Part shown: in pieces, positions 52,106 to 60,254 of the stretch
Numbering within the stretch: position 1 is the stretch's first letter
Layout: each line of letters starts with the position of its first letter
Source of the DNA: JBGNFV01 sp049645705
Lineage (GTDB): Bacteria; Bacteroidota; Bacteroidia; Cytophagales; Cyclobacteriaceae
DNA length: 64,000 nt
Direction: 5' to 3'
Assembly (NCBI GenBank): GCA_049645705.1
Contig: JBARUK010000068.1
Coordinates: 124,001 to 188,000, forward strand
Program-made: the position numbers and the translations under genes
The notes under the pieces: model-generated
What the model saw: the letters and a program-made list of their open reading frames with translations, nothing else
Database searches by the model: none
Told to the model about the DNA's origin: nothing

Positions 52106-52966
52106 ATGATATTAATTGCAGACAGCGGGTCTACCAAGACCGATTGGAGACTTTTAGAATATAACGGGGATATAAGCCAGGCCAAAACGGAAGGGTTCAA
52201 CCCATACTACCAGGACCGGGAGGCAATTGAAACCGAACTTAGACAGGTACTCATACCGCAACTAAAGGGTATGCCCGCTAAGGTGTATTACTACGGTGCG
52301 GGCATTTCAAGTGAAGCAAATGCGGTCATTATTCGTGAATCGTTGGAGTCTGTATTTGCAGATGCTGTGTCAATAGAGGTACATCATGACCTGCTAGCCT
52401 CTGCACGTGCTCTCTGCGGATCTGAAGAAGGGATTGCCTGTATTCTGGGTACGGGGGCTAACTGCTGCATATACGATGGCGCGGAGATCGTGTCGACTAT
52501 AGGAGGGCTCGGCTACCTGTTTGGCGATGAAGGATCAGGGGCCAGCCTGGGCCGGCAACTGCTAAGCGAATACCTTCATCATACGCTTCCTGCCAATCTC
52601 AAAGAGGCATTTGACAAGCGATACAATACGTCAAGGAGCGAAATACTGACTAATGTGTACAAGCAGCCTATGCCTAACCGCTACCTGGCAGGCTTCAGTA
52701 AGTTTCTCTTTCACCATAAGAACGACCCGCACATATACCGTATGATCTACCTGAGCTTTACTGAGTTCATGGAGAAGAACGTACTCAAATGCCCGAACCA
52801 TCAGCATTACAAAGTGCACTTTGTGGGTTCGGTGGCATTCTACTACAGTGATATACTCAGACAGGTGGCTAACGATAAGCACATAGTACTGAGGAATATC
52901 CTGGAAACGCCCATAGCGGGCCTCTCGCTCTACCACCAGCAACAGGCAGGTATCTCTACCCGTTAA
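52106..52966 (+). CDS. BadF/BadG-type ATPase, probable N-acetylglucosamine/N-acetylmuramic acid kinase
   Basis: 286 residues, actin-like ATPase fold. Phosphate 1 loop is ADSGSTKTDWRLL, with GTGANCCIYDGAEIV and GGLGYLFGDEGSGASLGRQLL as further motifs. This is the sugar-kinase branch of the BadF family. It is followed 8 bp later by murQ, which points to a role in phosphorylating recycled wall amino sugars (MurNAc and/or GlcNAc). Specificity cannot be read from sequence. Confidence 0.82.
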   Translation: MILIADSGSTKTDWRLLEYNGDISQAKTEGFNPYYQDREAIETELRQVLIPQLKGMPAKVYYYGAGISSEANAVIIRESLESVFADAVSIEVHHDLLASARALCGSEEGIACILGTGANCCIYDGAEIVSTIGGLGYLFGDEGSGASLGRQLLSEYLHHTLPANLKEAFDKRYNTSRSEILTNVYKQPMPNRYLAGFSKFLFHHKNDPHIYRMIYLSFTEFMEKNVLKCPNHQHYKVHFVGSVAFYYSDILRQVANDKHIVLRNILETPIAGLSLYHQQQAGISTR

Positions 52967-52974
52967 GATTAACT

Positions 52975-53781
52975 ATGGATAATACTACTGAAAGCGCTTC
53001 ACGCCACCAGAACCTGCACACTATGCCGGTCCACGATATCCTGGAAGGTATAAACCAGGAAGATATGTCTGTACCTGTGGCTGTAGGCAAGGCCCTCCCC
53101 CAGGTGGAAAAACTGGTAGAAGGTATCGTACCCCGCATGCAGAAAGGAGGCAGGCTTTTTTATATCGGAGCCGGTACCAGCGGCCGCCTGGGTATTGTGG
53201 ATGCATCGGAGTGCCCGCCTACATACGGCGTGCCGCATGACATGGTCATAGGCCTCATTGCCGGTGGTGACGTAGCTATCCGCAAAGCGGTAGAGTTTGC
53301 CGAAGATGATCGTGAGCAGGCCTGGAAAGACCTGCAGGAATACAACCTTACGGAAAACGATACGGTGGTAGGCATAGCAGCCAGTGGCCGTACGCCCTAC
53401 GTACTGGGAGGGGTGGAACAGGCCCGTAAGGCTGGCCTGCTTACAGGATGTATTACATGCAATGAAGGCTCGGAGCTGGCTGCCCTGGCAGAAGCACCGG
53501 TAGAGGTGATAACCGGGCCGGAGTTTGTGACGGGAAGCACCCGCATGAAAGCCGGTACGGCTCAGAAGCTGGTACTTAATATGCTCACCACAGCCGTCAT
53601 GATACGCCTGGGCAGGGTAAAGGGCAACAAGATGGTGAACATGCAACTGAGCAATAATAAACTGGTGGAGAGGGGAACACGGATGTTAATGGAGGAGTTA
53701 TCTATCGGACAGGAAAAAGCACGGCTACTACTTAATGAACACGGTAGTGTGCAAAAGGCCCTCGAAGAATACAGAAAATAA
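52975..53781 (+). CDS. murQ: N-acetylmuramic acid 6-phosphate etherase
   Basis: 268-residue SIS-domain enzyme that cleaves the lactyl ether of MurNAc-6-phosphate to GlcNAc-6-phosphate in wall recycling. It has the signature GAGTSGRLGIVDASECPPTYG with the catalytic Glu, then GIAASGRTPYVLGG and TGSTRMKAGTAQKLVLNML. It is slightly shorter than the E. coli enzyme, as is usual in the phylum. It is adjacent to the likely amino-sugar kinase. Confidence 0.94.
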   Translation: MDNTTESASRHQNLHTMPVHDILEGINQEDMSVPVAVGKALPQVEKLVEGIVPRMQKGGRLFYIGAGTSGRLGIVDASECPPTYGVPHDMVIGLIAGGDVAIRKAVEFAEDDREQAWKDLQEYNLTENDTVVGIAASGRTPYVLGGVEQARKAGLLTGCITCNEGSELAALAEAPVEVITGPEFVTGSTRMKAGTAQKLVLNMLTTAVMIRLGRVKGNKMVNMQLSNNKLVERGTRMLMEELSIGQEKARLLLNEHGSVQKALEEYRK

Positions 53782-54375
53782 ATGCATACCCTCCAGCCTT
53801 TTCACCGCTGGCTACAGTACTATGATGTAGCTGACGACGAACAGTCTCCCTTTTACGGAAAACAGTATAACTATGACCTGTATTCCGACACGATATACGG
53901 CTACTACATAGACCCTGCATGGGACTATATGGGTAGTGACACGCTGTATATTAAAATTCTGTATACAGACTATGACCGTGGCTATACGGTGATAGAAATG
54001 ATAGGTGAGTGGAATGACGCTCTCTACAATGACATCATGCATTTTAAGCGCAATATCATTGACCATATGCTGGGTATGGGTATAAACCAGTATATCCTGA
54101 TAGGAGAAAACGTCATGAACTTTCATGGCTCGGATGACTGCTACTACGAGGAGTGGTTTGAAGAGGTAGAGGACATGCCCTCCTACGGAAGACCGGGGTG
54201 GATAGCAGCCGTCAACTTTCGGGATTTTGTGATGGCGGAATGGGACCGGTTCAACATTGGTTCGTACGTCAACTTCGGTGGTAGCCTGGATATAGATAAC
54301 TGGCGTACTATGCTACCTCCCCAGTTTTATGAATTGGTAAATAAGCTTATCACCCGCCGTATAGAGCTGATCTAA
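53782..54375 (+). CDS. Conserved Cytophagales-type protein of unknown function
   Basis: 197 residues, starting directly at the base after the murQ stop. It is rich in Tyr, Trp, Asp and Glu (HRWLQYYDVADDEQSPFYGK, DYMGSDTLYIKILYTDYD, FHGSDDCYYEEWFEEVED). It has no signal peptide or membrane segment and is likely cytoplasmic. I believe close homologues exist across the order, but I know of no function. Its stop overlaps the convergent SprT-like gene by 4 bp. Confidence 0.75.
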   Translation: MHTLQPFHRWLQYYDVADDEQSPFYGKQYNYDLYSDTIYGYYIDPAWDYMGSDTLYIKILYTDYDRGYTVIEMIGEWNDALYNDIMHFKRNIIDHMLGMGINQYILIGENVMNFHGSDDCYYEEWFEEVEDMPSYGRPGWIAAVNFRDFVMAEWDRFNIGSYVNFGGSLDIDNWRTMLPPQFYELVNKLITRRIELI

Positions 54376-54986
54376 GCACACTCTTCTACCATAGCACTCA
54401 GGCTAACCAGGTAATTGCGACCTGAGCCTACTTCCAGGCACAATACCCTCGTCCGTCTTTTCAGTCCTTTTTCAAACACCCTGCCGTTCAGCTTAAACCG
54501 TTTGCCCCGTGGCAGTGCCGAAAGGCTGAGCTTACCGTTGGAGGAATGGTCGTATGATTGCAGTGCTATAGCAAGTGCAGGGTCTGAATAGGATGATGCC
54601 TTAGGGTTGCGCATATAATTTTTGAGGGCTGTCAGTACATTAGCAGGAAATACCAGGTCTGACATCACCGGCTCAATGAGGCTTCTGAAGGTGATTTTCC
54701 ATTCTTTACCATGGGGCCTGATATGGAACCCGTATTTCTCAAAAGCTACAAGGTGGGCTACCTCGTGCACATAGGTAATCAGAAAAGCATATGGATTAAG
54801 GGAATGGTTGACCGTGATCTTATGGCTTTTGGCAGCCCTGTCATATCGGTAGTCACCAAACTTGGTACGCCTGTTTGCGGCAAGTTTAAATAAAAATGCA
54901 TATTGATAATGCAGGTCTGTGCAGTAGTGTACGGCATTTTCAGGCACATGCCTGTCTAATATATCGTAGAGTGCAGACCTATCCAT
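54372..54986 (-). CDS. SprT-like metallopeptidase-domain protein
   Basis: 204 residues. The zinc-binding HExxH motif is in VHEVAHLVAFEKYG (about 76-80). A following HGKEWKITFRSLIEP gives a possible third ligand, as in SprT/Spartan domains. The C-terminal region (LPRGKRFKLNGRVFEKGLKRRTR) is basic and may bind nucleic acid. The target is unknown. A strong terminator ends only 18 bp upstream of its ATG. Confidence 0.85.
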   Translation of the reverse strand: MDRSALYDILDRHVPENAVHYCTDLHYQYAFLFKLAANRRTKFGDYRYDRAAKSHKITVNHSLNPYAFLITYVHEVAHLVAFEKYGFHIRPHGKEWKITFRSLIEPVMSDLVFPANVLTALKNYMRNPKASSYSDPALAIALQSYDHSSNGKLSLSALPRGKRFKLNGRVFEKGLKRRTRVLCLEVGSGRNYLVSLSAMVEECA

Positions 54987-55003
54987 ATTTAAGTAACGGG
55001 CAT

Positions 55004-55033
55004 AAAAAAAGGCTTTAGTAATCTAAAGCCTTT
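55004..55033 (-). terminator. Rho-independent terminator between the acidic lipoprotein and sprT-like genes
   Basis: AAAGGCTTTAG (55008-55018) and CTAAAGCCTTT (55023-55033) pair over 11 bp with a TAAT loop. On the minus strand they are followed by seven T (55004-55010). It ends the small lipoprotein transcript. Confidence 0.92.
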
Positions 55034-55114
55034 ACATGAAGTATGTCAATATTATTCTTCTACTGATTTAAAGTAGTTGAGAAAATCTGCATAAGCTTCA
55101 GAAGAGGTAGAGGT

Positions 55115-55279
55115 TTATTCGCCGTCTACTTCGTCTTCTACGTCCTCAGCAGCATCTTCCATATCATCACCAACTTCTTCCATAGACTCTTCTACTTCAG
55201 ATTCATTGTTTTCGGCTTCACATGAGTAAAATGTAACGGCAAAACCGCATACTAAAAGGATTGCAAATAATTTTTTCAT
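55115..55279 (-). CDS. Small acidic lipoprotein
   Basis: 54 residues from ATG 55279 (MKKLFAILL). An upstream frame to 55339 is unlikely. The lipoprotein signal ends AVTFYSC (lipid Cys at about 20). The mature part is almost entirely Glu/Asp/Val/Met (EVEESMEEVGDDMEDAAED), a probable amphipathic acidic helix. After the TAA stop the same frame stays open for 20 more codons (TSTSSEAYADFLNYFKSVEE) to a second TAA at 55052-55054. A longer ancestral protein or a point mutation is therefore possible. Function unknown. Confidence 0.75.
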   Translation of the reverse strand: MKKLFAILLVCGFAVTFYSCEAENNESEVEESMEEVGDDMEDAAEDVEDEVDGE

Positions 55280-55346
55280 CGTAAAAAGATTTATTGGTTG
55301 CAAAGGGACAATTTTAAAATTTCTTAGAATACAGAACAAGTACTTA

Positions 55347-56654
55347 TTACTTTTTTCTGAATATTAATTTCACCGGAACCCCTGTATAACTGAATTTAGC
55401 ACGCAATTTATTCTCCAAAAACCGCTCGTAGGGTGGTTTTATATATTGAGGCAGATTGCAGAAAAAAGCGAAAGTTGGATTTTTCGTAGGCAATTGAGTG
55501 ACATATTTGATTCTGATGTATTTGCCTTTTATCGCGGGGGGCGGATATCGCTCTATTTCCGGCAGCAGAGCCTCATTCAGGGCAGATGTGGGTATCCGGG
55601 TATGCTTGCTCTCGTAGATTTCTACTGCCATCTCAATGGCTTTGAATATACGCTGTTTCTTGAGCACAGAAGCAAAAACCACGGGAATGTAACTCAGTGG
55701 CCCAAGTCGCTCGTGGATATCTTTTTCCAGCTTTTTATGCGTATTGGAATCTTTGCTTATCAGGTCCCATTTGTTCACCATGATCATGATGCCCTTCTTA
55801 TACTTATGGGCCAGGTTGATCAGGTGCAGGTCCTGGGCTTCCAGTCCTCTGCCTGCATCTACCATTACGATGCAGACATCACTGTCCTGCAGGGCCTGTA
55901 TGCTTCGCAGCACGCTGTAAAACTCTACATCTTCTTTTACTTTGGCTTTCTTCCGGACTCCGGCGGTATCGGTAAGGATAAAATCCTTATCGAACATATT
56001 ATACCGGGTGTCGATGGCATCACGGGTAGTACCTGCCACATCTGTCACTATGGACCTTTCCTCACCCAGCAGAGCATTCAGAAATGATGACTTGCCTACA
56101 TTAGGCCTTCCCAGTATAGCCAGGCGGGGAATACCTGCTTCGGGGTCTTCATCTCCTTCATCGGGAAAGTGCTTGACTACCTCGTCCAGCAGGTCGCCGG
56201 TACCGTGTCCGTTGGCCGCACTTACGGTATAGATATCGCCAAGGCCCAGGGCGTAAAACTCACCTCCCATCATAGTGCGCTCGGTGTTATCCGCTTTGTT
56301 ACCCACTACGTATACAGGTTTTTTTATGTCCCGTACGATAGTGGCAAAATCTTTATCCAGGCCATGAAGTCCGGCAAATACATCCACAAGGAACAAAATA
56401 ACCGAGGCTTCCTCCAGTGCCAGTTTTACCTGCTCACGGATAGATGACTCGAAAATATCTTCGGACCCCTCGACGTATCCGCCCGTATCGATAACGGTAA
56501 AGTGCTTGCCGTTCCACTCGCCGTAGCCATAGTGGCGGTCGCGGGTTATGCCCGGCTCATCATCCATGATAGCTTTACGTTTTTCAACCAACCGATTGAA
56601 AAGAGTAGACTTGCCTACGTTAGGCCGGCCGACGATCGCGACTATGTTTGCCAT
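55347..56654 (-). CDS. der: Ribosome-assembly GTPase Der (EngA)
   Basis: 435 residues with tandem GTPase domains. The first has GRPNVGKSTLFNRL, DTGGY and NKAD. The second has GRPNVGKSSFLNALL, DTAGV and NKWD. A C-terminal KH-like domain (about 350-435, IRIKYVTQLPTKNPTFAFFCN) completes the fold. Der is needed for 50S ribosome maturation. It lies 44 bp downstream of era on the same strand. Confidence 0.97.
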   Translation of the reverse strand: MANIVAIVGRPNVGKSTLFNRLVEKRKAIMDDEPGITRDRHYGYGEWNGKHFTVIDTGGYVEGSEDIFESSIREQVKLALEEASVILFLVDVFAGLHGLDKDFATIVRDIKKPVYVVGNKADNTERTMMGGEFYALGLGDIYTVSAANGHGTGDLLDEVVKHFPDEGDEDPEAGIPRLAILGRPNVGKSSFLNALLGEERSIVTDVAGTTRDAIDTRYNMFDKDFILTDTAGVRKKAKVKEDVEFYSVLRSIQALQDSDVCIVMVDAGRGLEAQDLHLINLAHKYKKGIMIMVNKWDLISKDSNTHKKLEKDIHERLGPLSYIPVVFASVLKKQRIFKAIEMAVEIYESKHTRIPTSALNEALLPEIERYPPPAIKGKYIRIKYVTQLPTKNPTFAFFCNLPQYIKPPYERFLENKLRAKFSYTGVPVKLIFRKK

Positions 56655-56698
56655 AAGTGCCTGAAATTTTTTGCAAAAGTACGGAAGAATAGGGAATA

Positions 56699-57589
56699 TC
56701 AGCCTCTGTAGCCGAAACGATTAAGCTGGCTCTGCCTTTTTCGCCAGTCAGATTCAACTTTTACATGCTGCTCCAGGAAGACCTGTTTACCAAAGAAGGC
56801 CTCCATGTCCTGCCTGGCCTGGGTACCCACTTTTTTGAGCATTTCGCCGCCCTTGCCTATTATAATGCCCTTTTGGGTCTGTCGTTCTACGAATATCTCT
56901 GCCCTCATCCTGATAATGGTCTCGTCTTCCTTAAATTCGACAATGGCCACTTCAGTGCTGTAAGGCACCTCTTTTTTATAGTTGAGAAAAATCTTCTCCC
57001 GGATAATTTCTGCTGCAAAAAACCTTTCGGGCCGATCTGTAAGTTCCGTTTTAGGGTAATATGCAGGGTGCTCCGGCAGCAGCTCCAGGATGGCTGCGAA
57101 TACCCGCGGGGTGTTTAGCCCCTCCAGTGCAGATATAGGAATGATCTCCTTTGCGTTAATATGCTCATTCCAATAGGCCATCTTTTCCTGCAACACATTG
57201 CCCTTAGCCAGGTCTATCTTATTGATGATAAGAAGGATAGGAACATCAGTTTCCCGCAGCCGCTTAATCACATCTTCTTCATCGAATTTCTCAAAGAGGT
57301 CCGTGACAAACAGGATCACATCCGCATCTTCCAGGCTGGTATTAACGAAGTGCATCATGGAATTCTGCAGCTCGTATTTAGGCTTGATAATACCCGGCGT
57401 ATCCGAATACACTATCTGAAAATCATCTGAACTGATGATTCCCATGATACGGTGCCGGGTAGTCTGGGCCTTGGATGTAATAATGGACATCCGCTCACCT
57501 ACGAGAACATTCATAAGTGTGCTCTTGCCCACATTAGGTTTGCCAACAATGCTGACAAACCCTGCCTTATGTGGTTTCTGTTCGGGCAT
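56699..57589 (-). CDS. era: GTPase Era
   Basis: 296 residues. The N-terminal GTPase domain has GKPNVGKSTLMN, DTPGI and NKIDLA. The C-terminal KH domain (about 205-285) carries GIIIGKGGEMLKKVGTQARQDMEAFF. Era binds 16S rRNA and assists 30S assembly. It is followed by der, so two ribosome-assembly GTPases form one transcript. Confidence 0.97.
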   Translation of the reverse strand: MPEQKPHKAGFVSIVGKPNVGKSTLMNVLVGERMSIITSKAQTTRHRIMGIISSDDFQIVYSDTPGIIKPKYELQNSMMHFVNTSLEDADVILFVTDLFEKFDEEDVIKRLRETDVPILLIINKIDLAKGNVLQEKMAYWNEHINAKEIIPISALEGLNTPRVFAAILELLPEHPAYYPKTELTDRPERFFAAEIIREKIFLNYKKEVPYSTEVAIVEFKEDETIIRMRAEIFVERQTQKGIIIGKGGEMLKKVGTQARQDMEAFFGKQVFLEQHVKVESDWRKRQSQLNRFGYRG

Positions 57590-57637
57590 GAATACTGGGT
57601 TTACTTTTATGCGTAAACTATCCGTGAAGAAAAATGA

Positions 57638-58312
57638 TTAACCGGCGAATATTTTGGAAATGCTCGCGCGTTCCTCTTCTTTACGGCTACCGTAGCGGTG
57701 GTCTATCTCATTGTGCATAGGCAGATAGTGCGTACACTCATTGATCAACACCTGACTGGTAGTAGTAGAGGTTTCCTGTATGTCCCAGCTTACCAGGGCC
57801 ACGCGGGTACCCAAACCATTCAGCTTACGGATAAGCGGAATGTAATCGGTATCACTTGCCACTAGTGCCAGAACGTCAAACCGCTTCAGGAAAGCCAGTT
57901 CGAAGGCTTCAAGAGCAAACCAAACGTCTATACCTTTCTCTTCCGCATTTCCATAACGGTCTACCCTCATAGGAAATACATGCTGAATGATATTGGCATA
58001 CATGAGCGAGTCATCGATATACTTTTCAGAAGTAAGTGCCTTGAGCAGCTTATCTTCATCCTCATGGTAGTCTTTCATCTGGCTCATTGTAAACTTACCT
58101 CTGAACCAGTGAGACTCTATCACCTGTGTGAACTCTGAGTCTACAGATTCTTTTTCCGCGATCCGATCCTTTACGTATTCGGCAAATCCCTGGAAATTAA
58201 AGTTTCTCTTGACCGGATGAGAAAATCTATAGTAATTATTAATCGTTGAGAAAAAATTTCCATCGTAGAAGATGGCAATTTTAGTTAATCGGCTAGAAAT
58301 GTCGGAAGTCAT
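57638..58312 (-). CDS. NYN-domain (PIN-like) putative ribonuclease
   Basis: 224 residues, DUF88/LabA-type NYN domain. Acidic residues expected at the metal site are in IAIFYDGNFF (N-terminal strand), EEKGIDVWFALEAFE (Asp) and VLALVASDTDYIPLIRKL (Asp pair). There is no membrane segment. It lies 48 bp upstream of era on the same strand, so it may be co-transcribed with the ribosome-assembly genes. The RNA target is unknown. Confidence 0.85.
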   Translation of the reverse strand: MTSDISSRLTKIAIFYDGNFFSTINNYYRFSHPVKRNFNFQGFAEYVKDRIAEKESVDSEFTQVIESHWFRGKFTMSQMKDYHEDEDKLLKALTSEKYIDDSLMYANIIQHVFPMRVDRYGNAEEKGIDVWFALEAFELAFLKRFDVLALVASDTDYIPLIRKLNGLGTRVALVSWDIQETSTTTSQVLINECTHYLPMHNEIDHRYGSRKEEERASISKIFAG

Positions 58313-58361
58313 GAAAATTTTATTTATCTAAATTTTTATTTGTTCTGGATAAACCCACCGT

Positions 58362-59138
58362 ATGGATCTCGTTCTTATTGGGATAGTTGCCCTGTTGACC
58401 TCACTCCTGACCTTTATTTCCGGTTTTGGTCTGGGCACGCTGCTTATGCCGGTATTTGCTTTATTTCTTCCGATTCAAACAGCTATCTCCCTTACGGCTA
58501 TTGTTCACTTTCTTAACAATATTTTCAAGCTTTTGCTCATAGGCAAAGCTGCCAAACGCGATATAATCATCCGTTTTGGCCTACCGGCTATTGCCGGGGC
58601 AGCCGTGGGGGCGTACCTGTTGTCCCGTCTGATGAACGCAGGCACACTTTATTCATACTCATTAGGAAAGTTTCATGCGGATGTTTCCGTACTCAACTTT
58701 CTTATAGGCGTATTGATTATCCTTTTTGCCATTCTGGAGCTGAAGCCTGTCGGCTTCAGACAATCCGGTAAAGTGGCCGGTCCCCTATTAGCCGGAGGGC
58801 TTATCTCCGGATTTTTCGGGGGCCTGTCAGGCCATCAGGGGGCACTTCGCAGTGCTTTCCTCATCAAGCTCAATCTGACCAAAGAGGCATTCATCGCCAG
58901 TGGCATAGTCATAGCTACCATGGTAGACGTAACCCGGCTTAGTATTTATTTCAGCCGGATAGACCTGGTACTGCTTAGCGAAAATATCACATATCTGGTA
59001 GTAGGAACGCTTTCGGCTTTCGCCGGAGCTATAGCCGGAAGGTTTTTATTAAAAAAAGTGACTTTGGCTTTCGTACATGTATTCGTCGCTGCAGCCCTTT
59101 TTATTCTGGGTATTACTGTGATAGCAGGCATAGTGTAA
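58362..59138 (+). CDS. TSUP-family (TauE/SafE) membrane permease
   Basis: 258 residues with about eight helices in two similar halves. The Gly-rich segments SFISGFGLGTLLMPVFALFLP-like (N-half) and LISGFFGGLSGHQGALRSAFLI (C-half) are typical. The family exports sulfite or other sulfur/organic anions, and the substrate cannot be assigned. It is divergent from the NYN gene by 49 bp and apparently monocistronic. Confidence 0.88.
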   Translation: MDLVLIGIVALLTSLLTFISGFGLGTLLMPVFALFLPIQTAISLTAIVHFLNNIFKLLLIGKAAKRDIIIRFGLPAIAGAAVGAYLLSRLMNAGTLYSYSLGKFHADVSVLNFLIGVLIILFAILELKPVGFRQSGKVAGPLLAGGLISGFFGGLSGHQGALRSAFLIKLNLTKEAFIASGIVIATMVDVTRLSIYFSRIDLVLLSENITYLVVGTLSAFAGAIAGRFLLKKVTLAFVHVFVAAALFILGITVIAGIV

Positions 59139-59422
59139 AATTATAGTGAACTATGGCACTAAAAAATATACCAAAAGCAAGATCCATCAGTGTAAGTATC
59201 AGTCTTTCTCGCAAAAATAGCTTCAAAAGAAGAAAATAAATATTGATTCTCCAAAACCAGAAATAAAGCCCGCATCTCAAATTATCCATTATAAATTAAC
59301 ATAAGTCAAATAATGTAAGAAACCTGGTTGGTAAATTATTCATTTTTAAGGGGATTTAAATAAAGACCTTACACAGGTCGATAATGTGCCAGGCTGTCAG
59401 GGGAATTGCCTGAGGGTATCCT
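59139..59422. other. AT-rich non-coding gap
   Basis: The 305-bp gap between the TSUP and OmpA-like genes is AT-rich with stop codons in all frames. No tRNA, long inverted repeat or T-tract terminator is seen. Its last part holds the OmpA-like gene promoter. Confidence 0.5.
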
Positions 59423-59430
59423 TAGATTTG
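59423..59430 (+). promoter_or_regulatory. Putative -7 box for the OmpA-like gene
   Basis: TAGATTTG matches TAnnTTTG. The predicted start near 59437 would leave only about 7 nt before ATG 59444, a nearly leaderless message. Confidence 0.4.
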
Positions 59431-59443
59431 TTTTTGCAGATTT

Positions 59444-60232
59444 ATGCATATACCCCGAAGGCACTATATCGTTCTGTTCTTTCTGCTCTTCATCCTATGT
59501 AGCGGTGGGCCCTCCATTACTACTGCCTATGCACAGCATAATGCATTCGGTATCTTAAGGAGTCCGCAGAAGCAATGTAAGAAACTACGCAAAAACAAAT
59601 CGCGGGGCAGGCGTTTCTTATCGCTACGGTTGTTCTTCAAAAAGAAGCCAGACCCTTCTGTAATCAAAGTTCCCTATAAGTATACTAACCCACGGAAGAT
59701 ACTAGCGCAAAAAAAGAAGGAACAGGAAAAAGAGGAGGCTGAGAAAGCGGACAGGCTAGCAGAAAATAAAAAGAAGGAAGCAGAAGAAGCAAAGGAGACC
59801 AATGATCTGCCGGCCCTGGAAGATCTGCCACCCCCCATATCGGAAAAGCATGCCCGTATGCGTGATATAGTCCGCAAAAAGCTGGAGGAGCACGAAGAAG
59901 GAGAGCCGCTGACCATAGAGCCGCTGTACTTCATTACTGCACAGGATGAGTTTGCCTTTGTAGACATGGAGCCCTTCCTCATGGCAGTGGAGTTTGCCAT
60001 GCAGGGGCGAATTGTACTGGTAGAAGGCCATACCGATGACCGCGGAGACGATGAATACAACCTCCAACTGAGCATGAAGCGGGTAGCGCGTATCCAGCAA
60101 CTGATGAGCGAAATCGGGGTACCCGACGGCCGGATATCAGTTATCGGGTATGGTGAAACTACGCCTACGTATGATAATGCCACGGAAGAGGGCAGGCAAA
60201 AGAACCGGCGGGTGGACTTTAAGGTATTTTAA
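59444..60232 (+). CDS. OmpA-family peptidoglycan-binding protein with charged linker
   Basis: 262 residues. An N-terminal signal-like segment (HYIVLFFLLFILCSGGPS...TAYAQ) is followed by a very basic stretch (about 35-70) and a Lys/Glu-rich coiled coil (about 84-116). The C-terminal OmpA domain (about 150-262) has LVEGHTDDRGDDEYNLQLSMKRV and IGYGET, with the diaminopimelate-binding Asp/Arg pattern NRRVDFK. There is no beta-barrel. It probably tethers peptidoglycan from the periplasm or outer membrane. Confidence 0.85.
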   Translation: MHIPRRHYIVLFFLLFILCSGGPSITTAYAQHNAFGILRSPQKQCKKLRKNKSRGRRFLSLRLFFKKKPDPSVIKVPYKYTNPRKILAQKKKEQEKEEAEKADRLAENKKKEAEEAKETNDLPALEDLPPPISEKHARMRDIVRKKLEEHEEGEPLTIEPLYFITAQDEFAFVDMEPFLMAVEFAMQGRIVLVEGHTDDRGDDEYNLQLSMKRVARIQQLMSEIGVPDGRISVIGYGETTPTYDNATEEGRQKNRRVDFKVF

Positions 60233-60254
60233 GGCTTAGGTCCTGTACCCGGAT

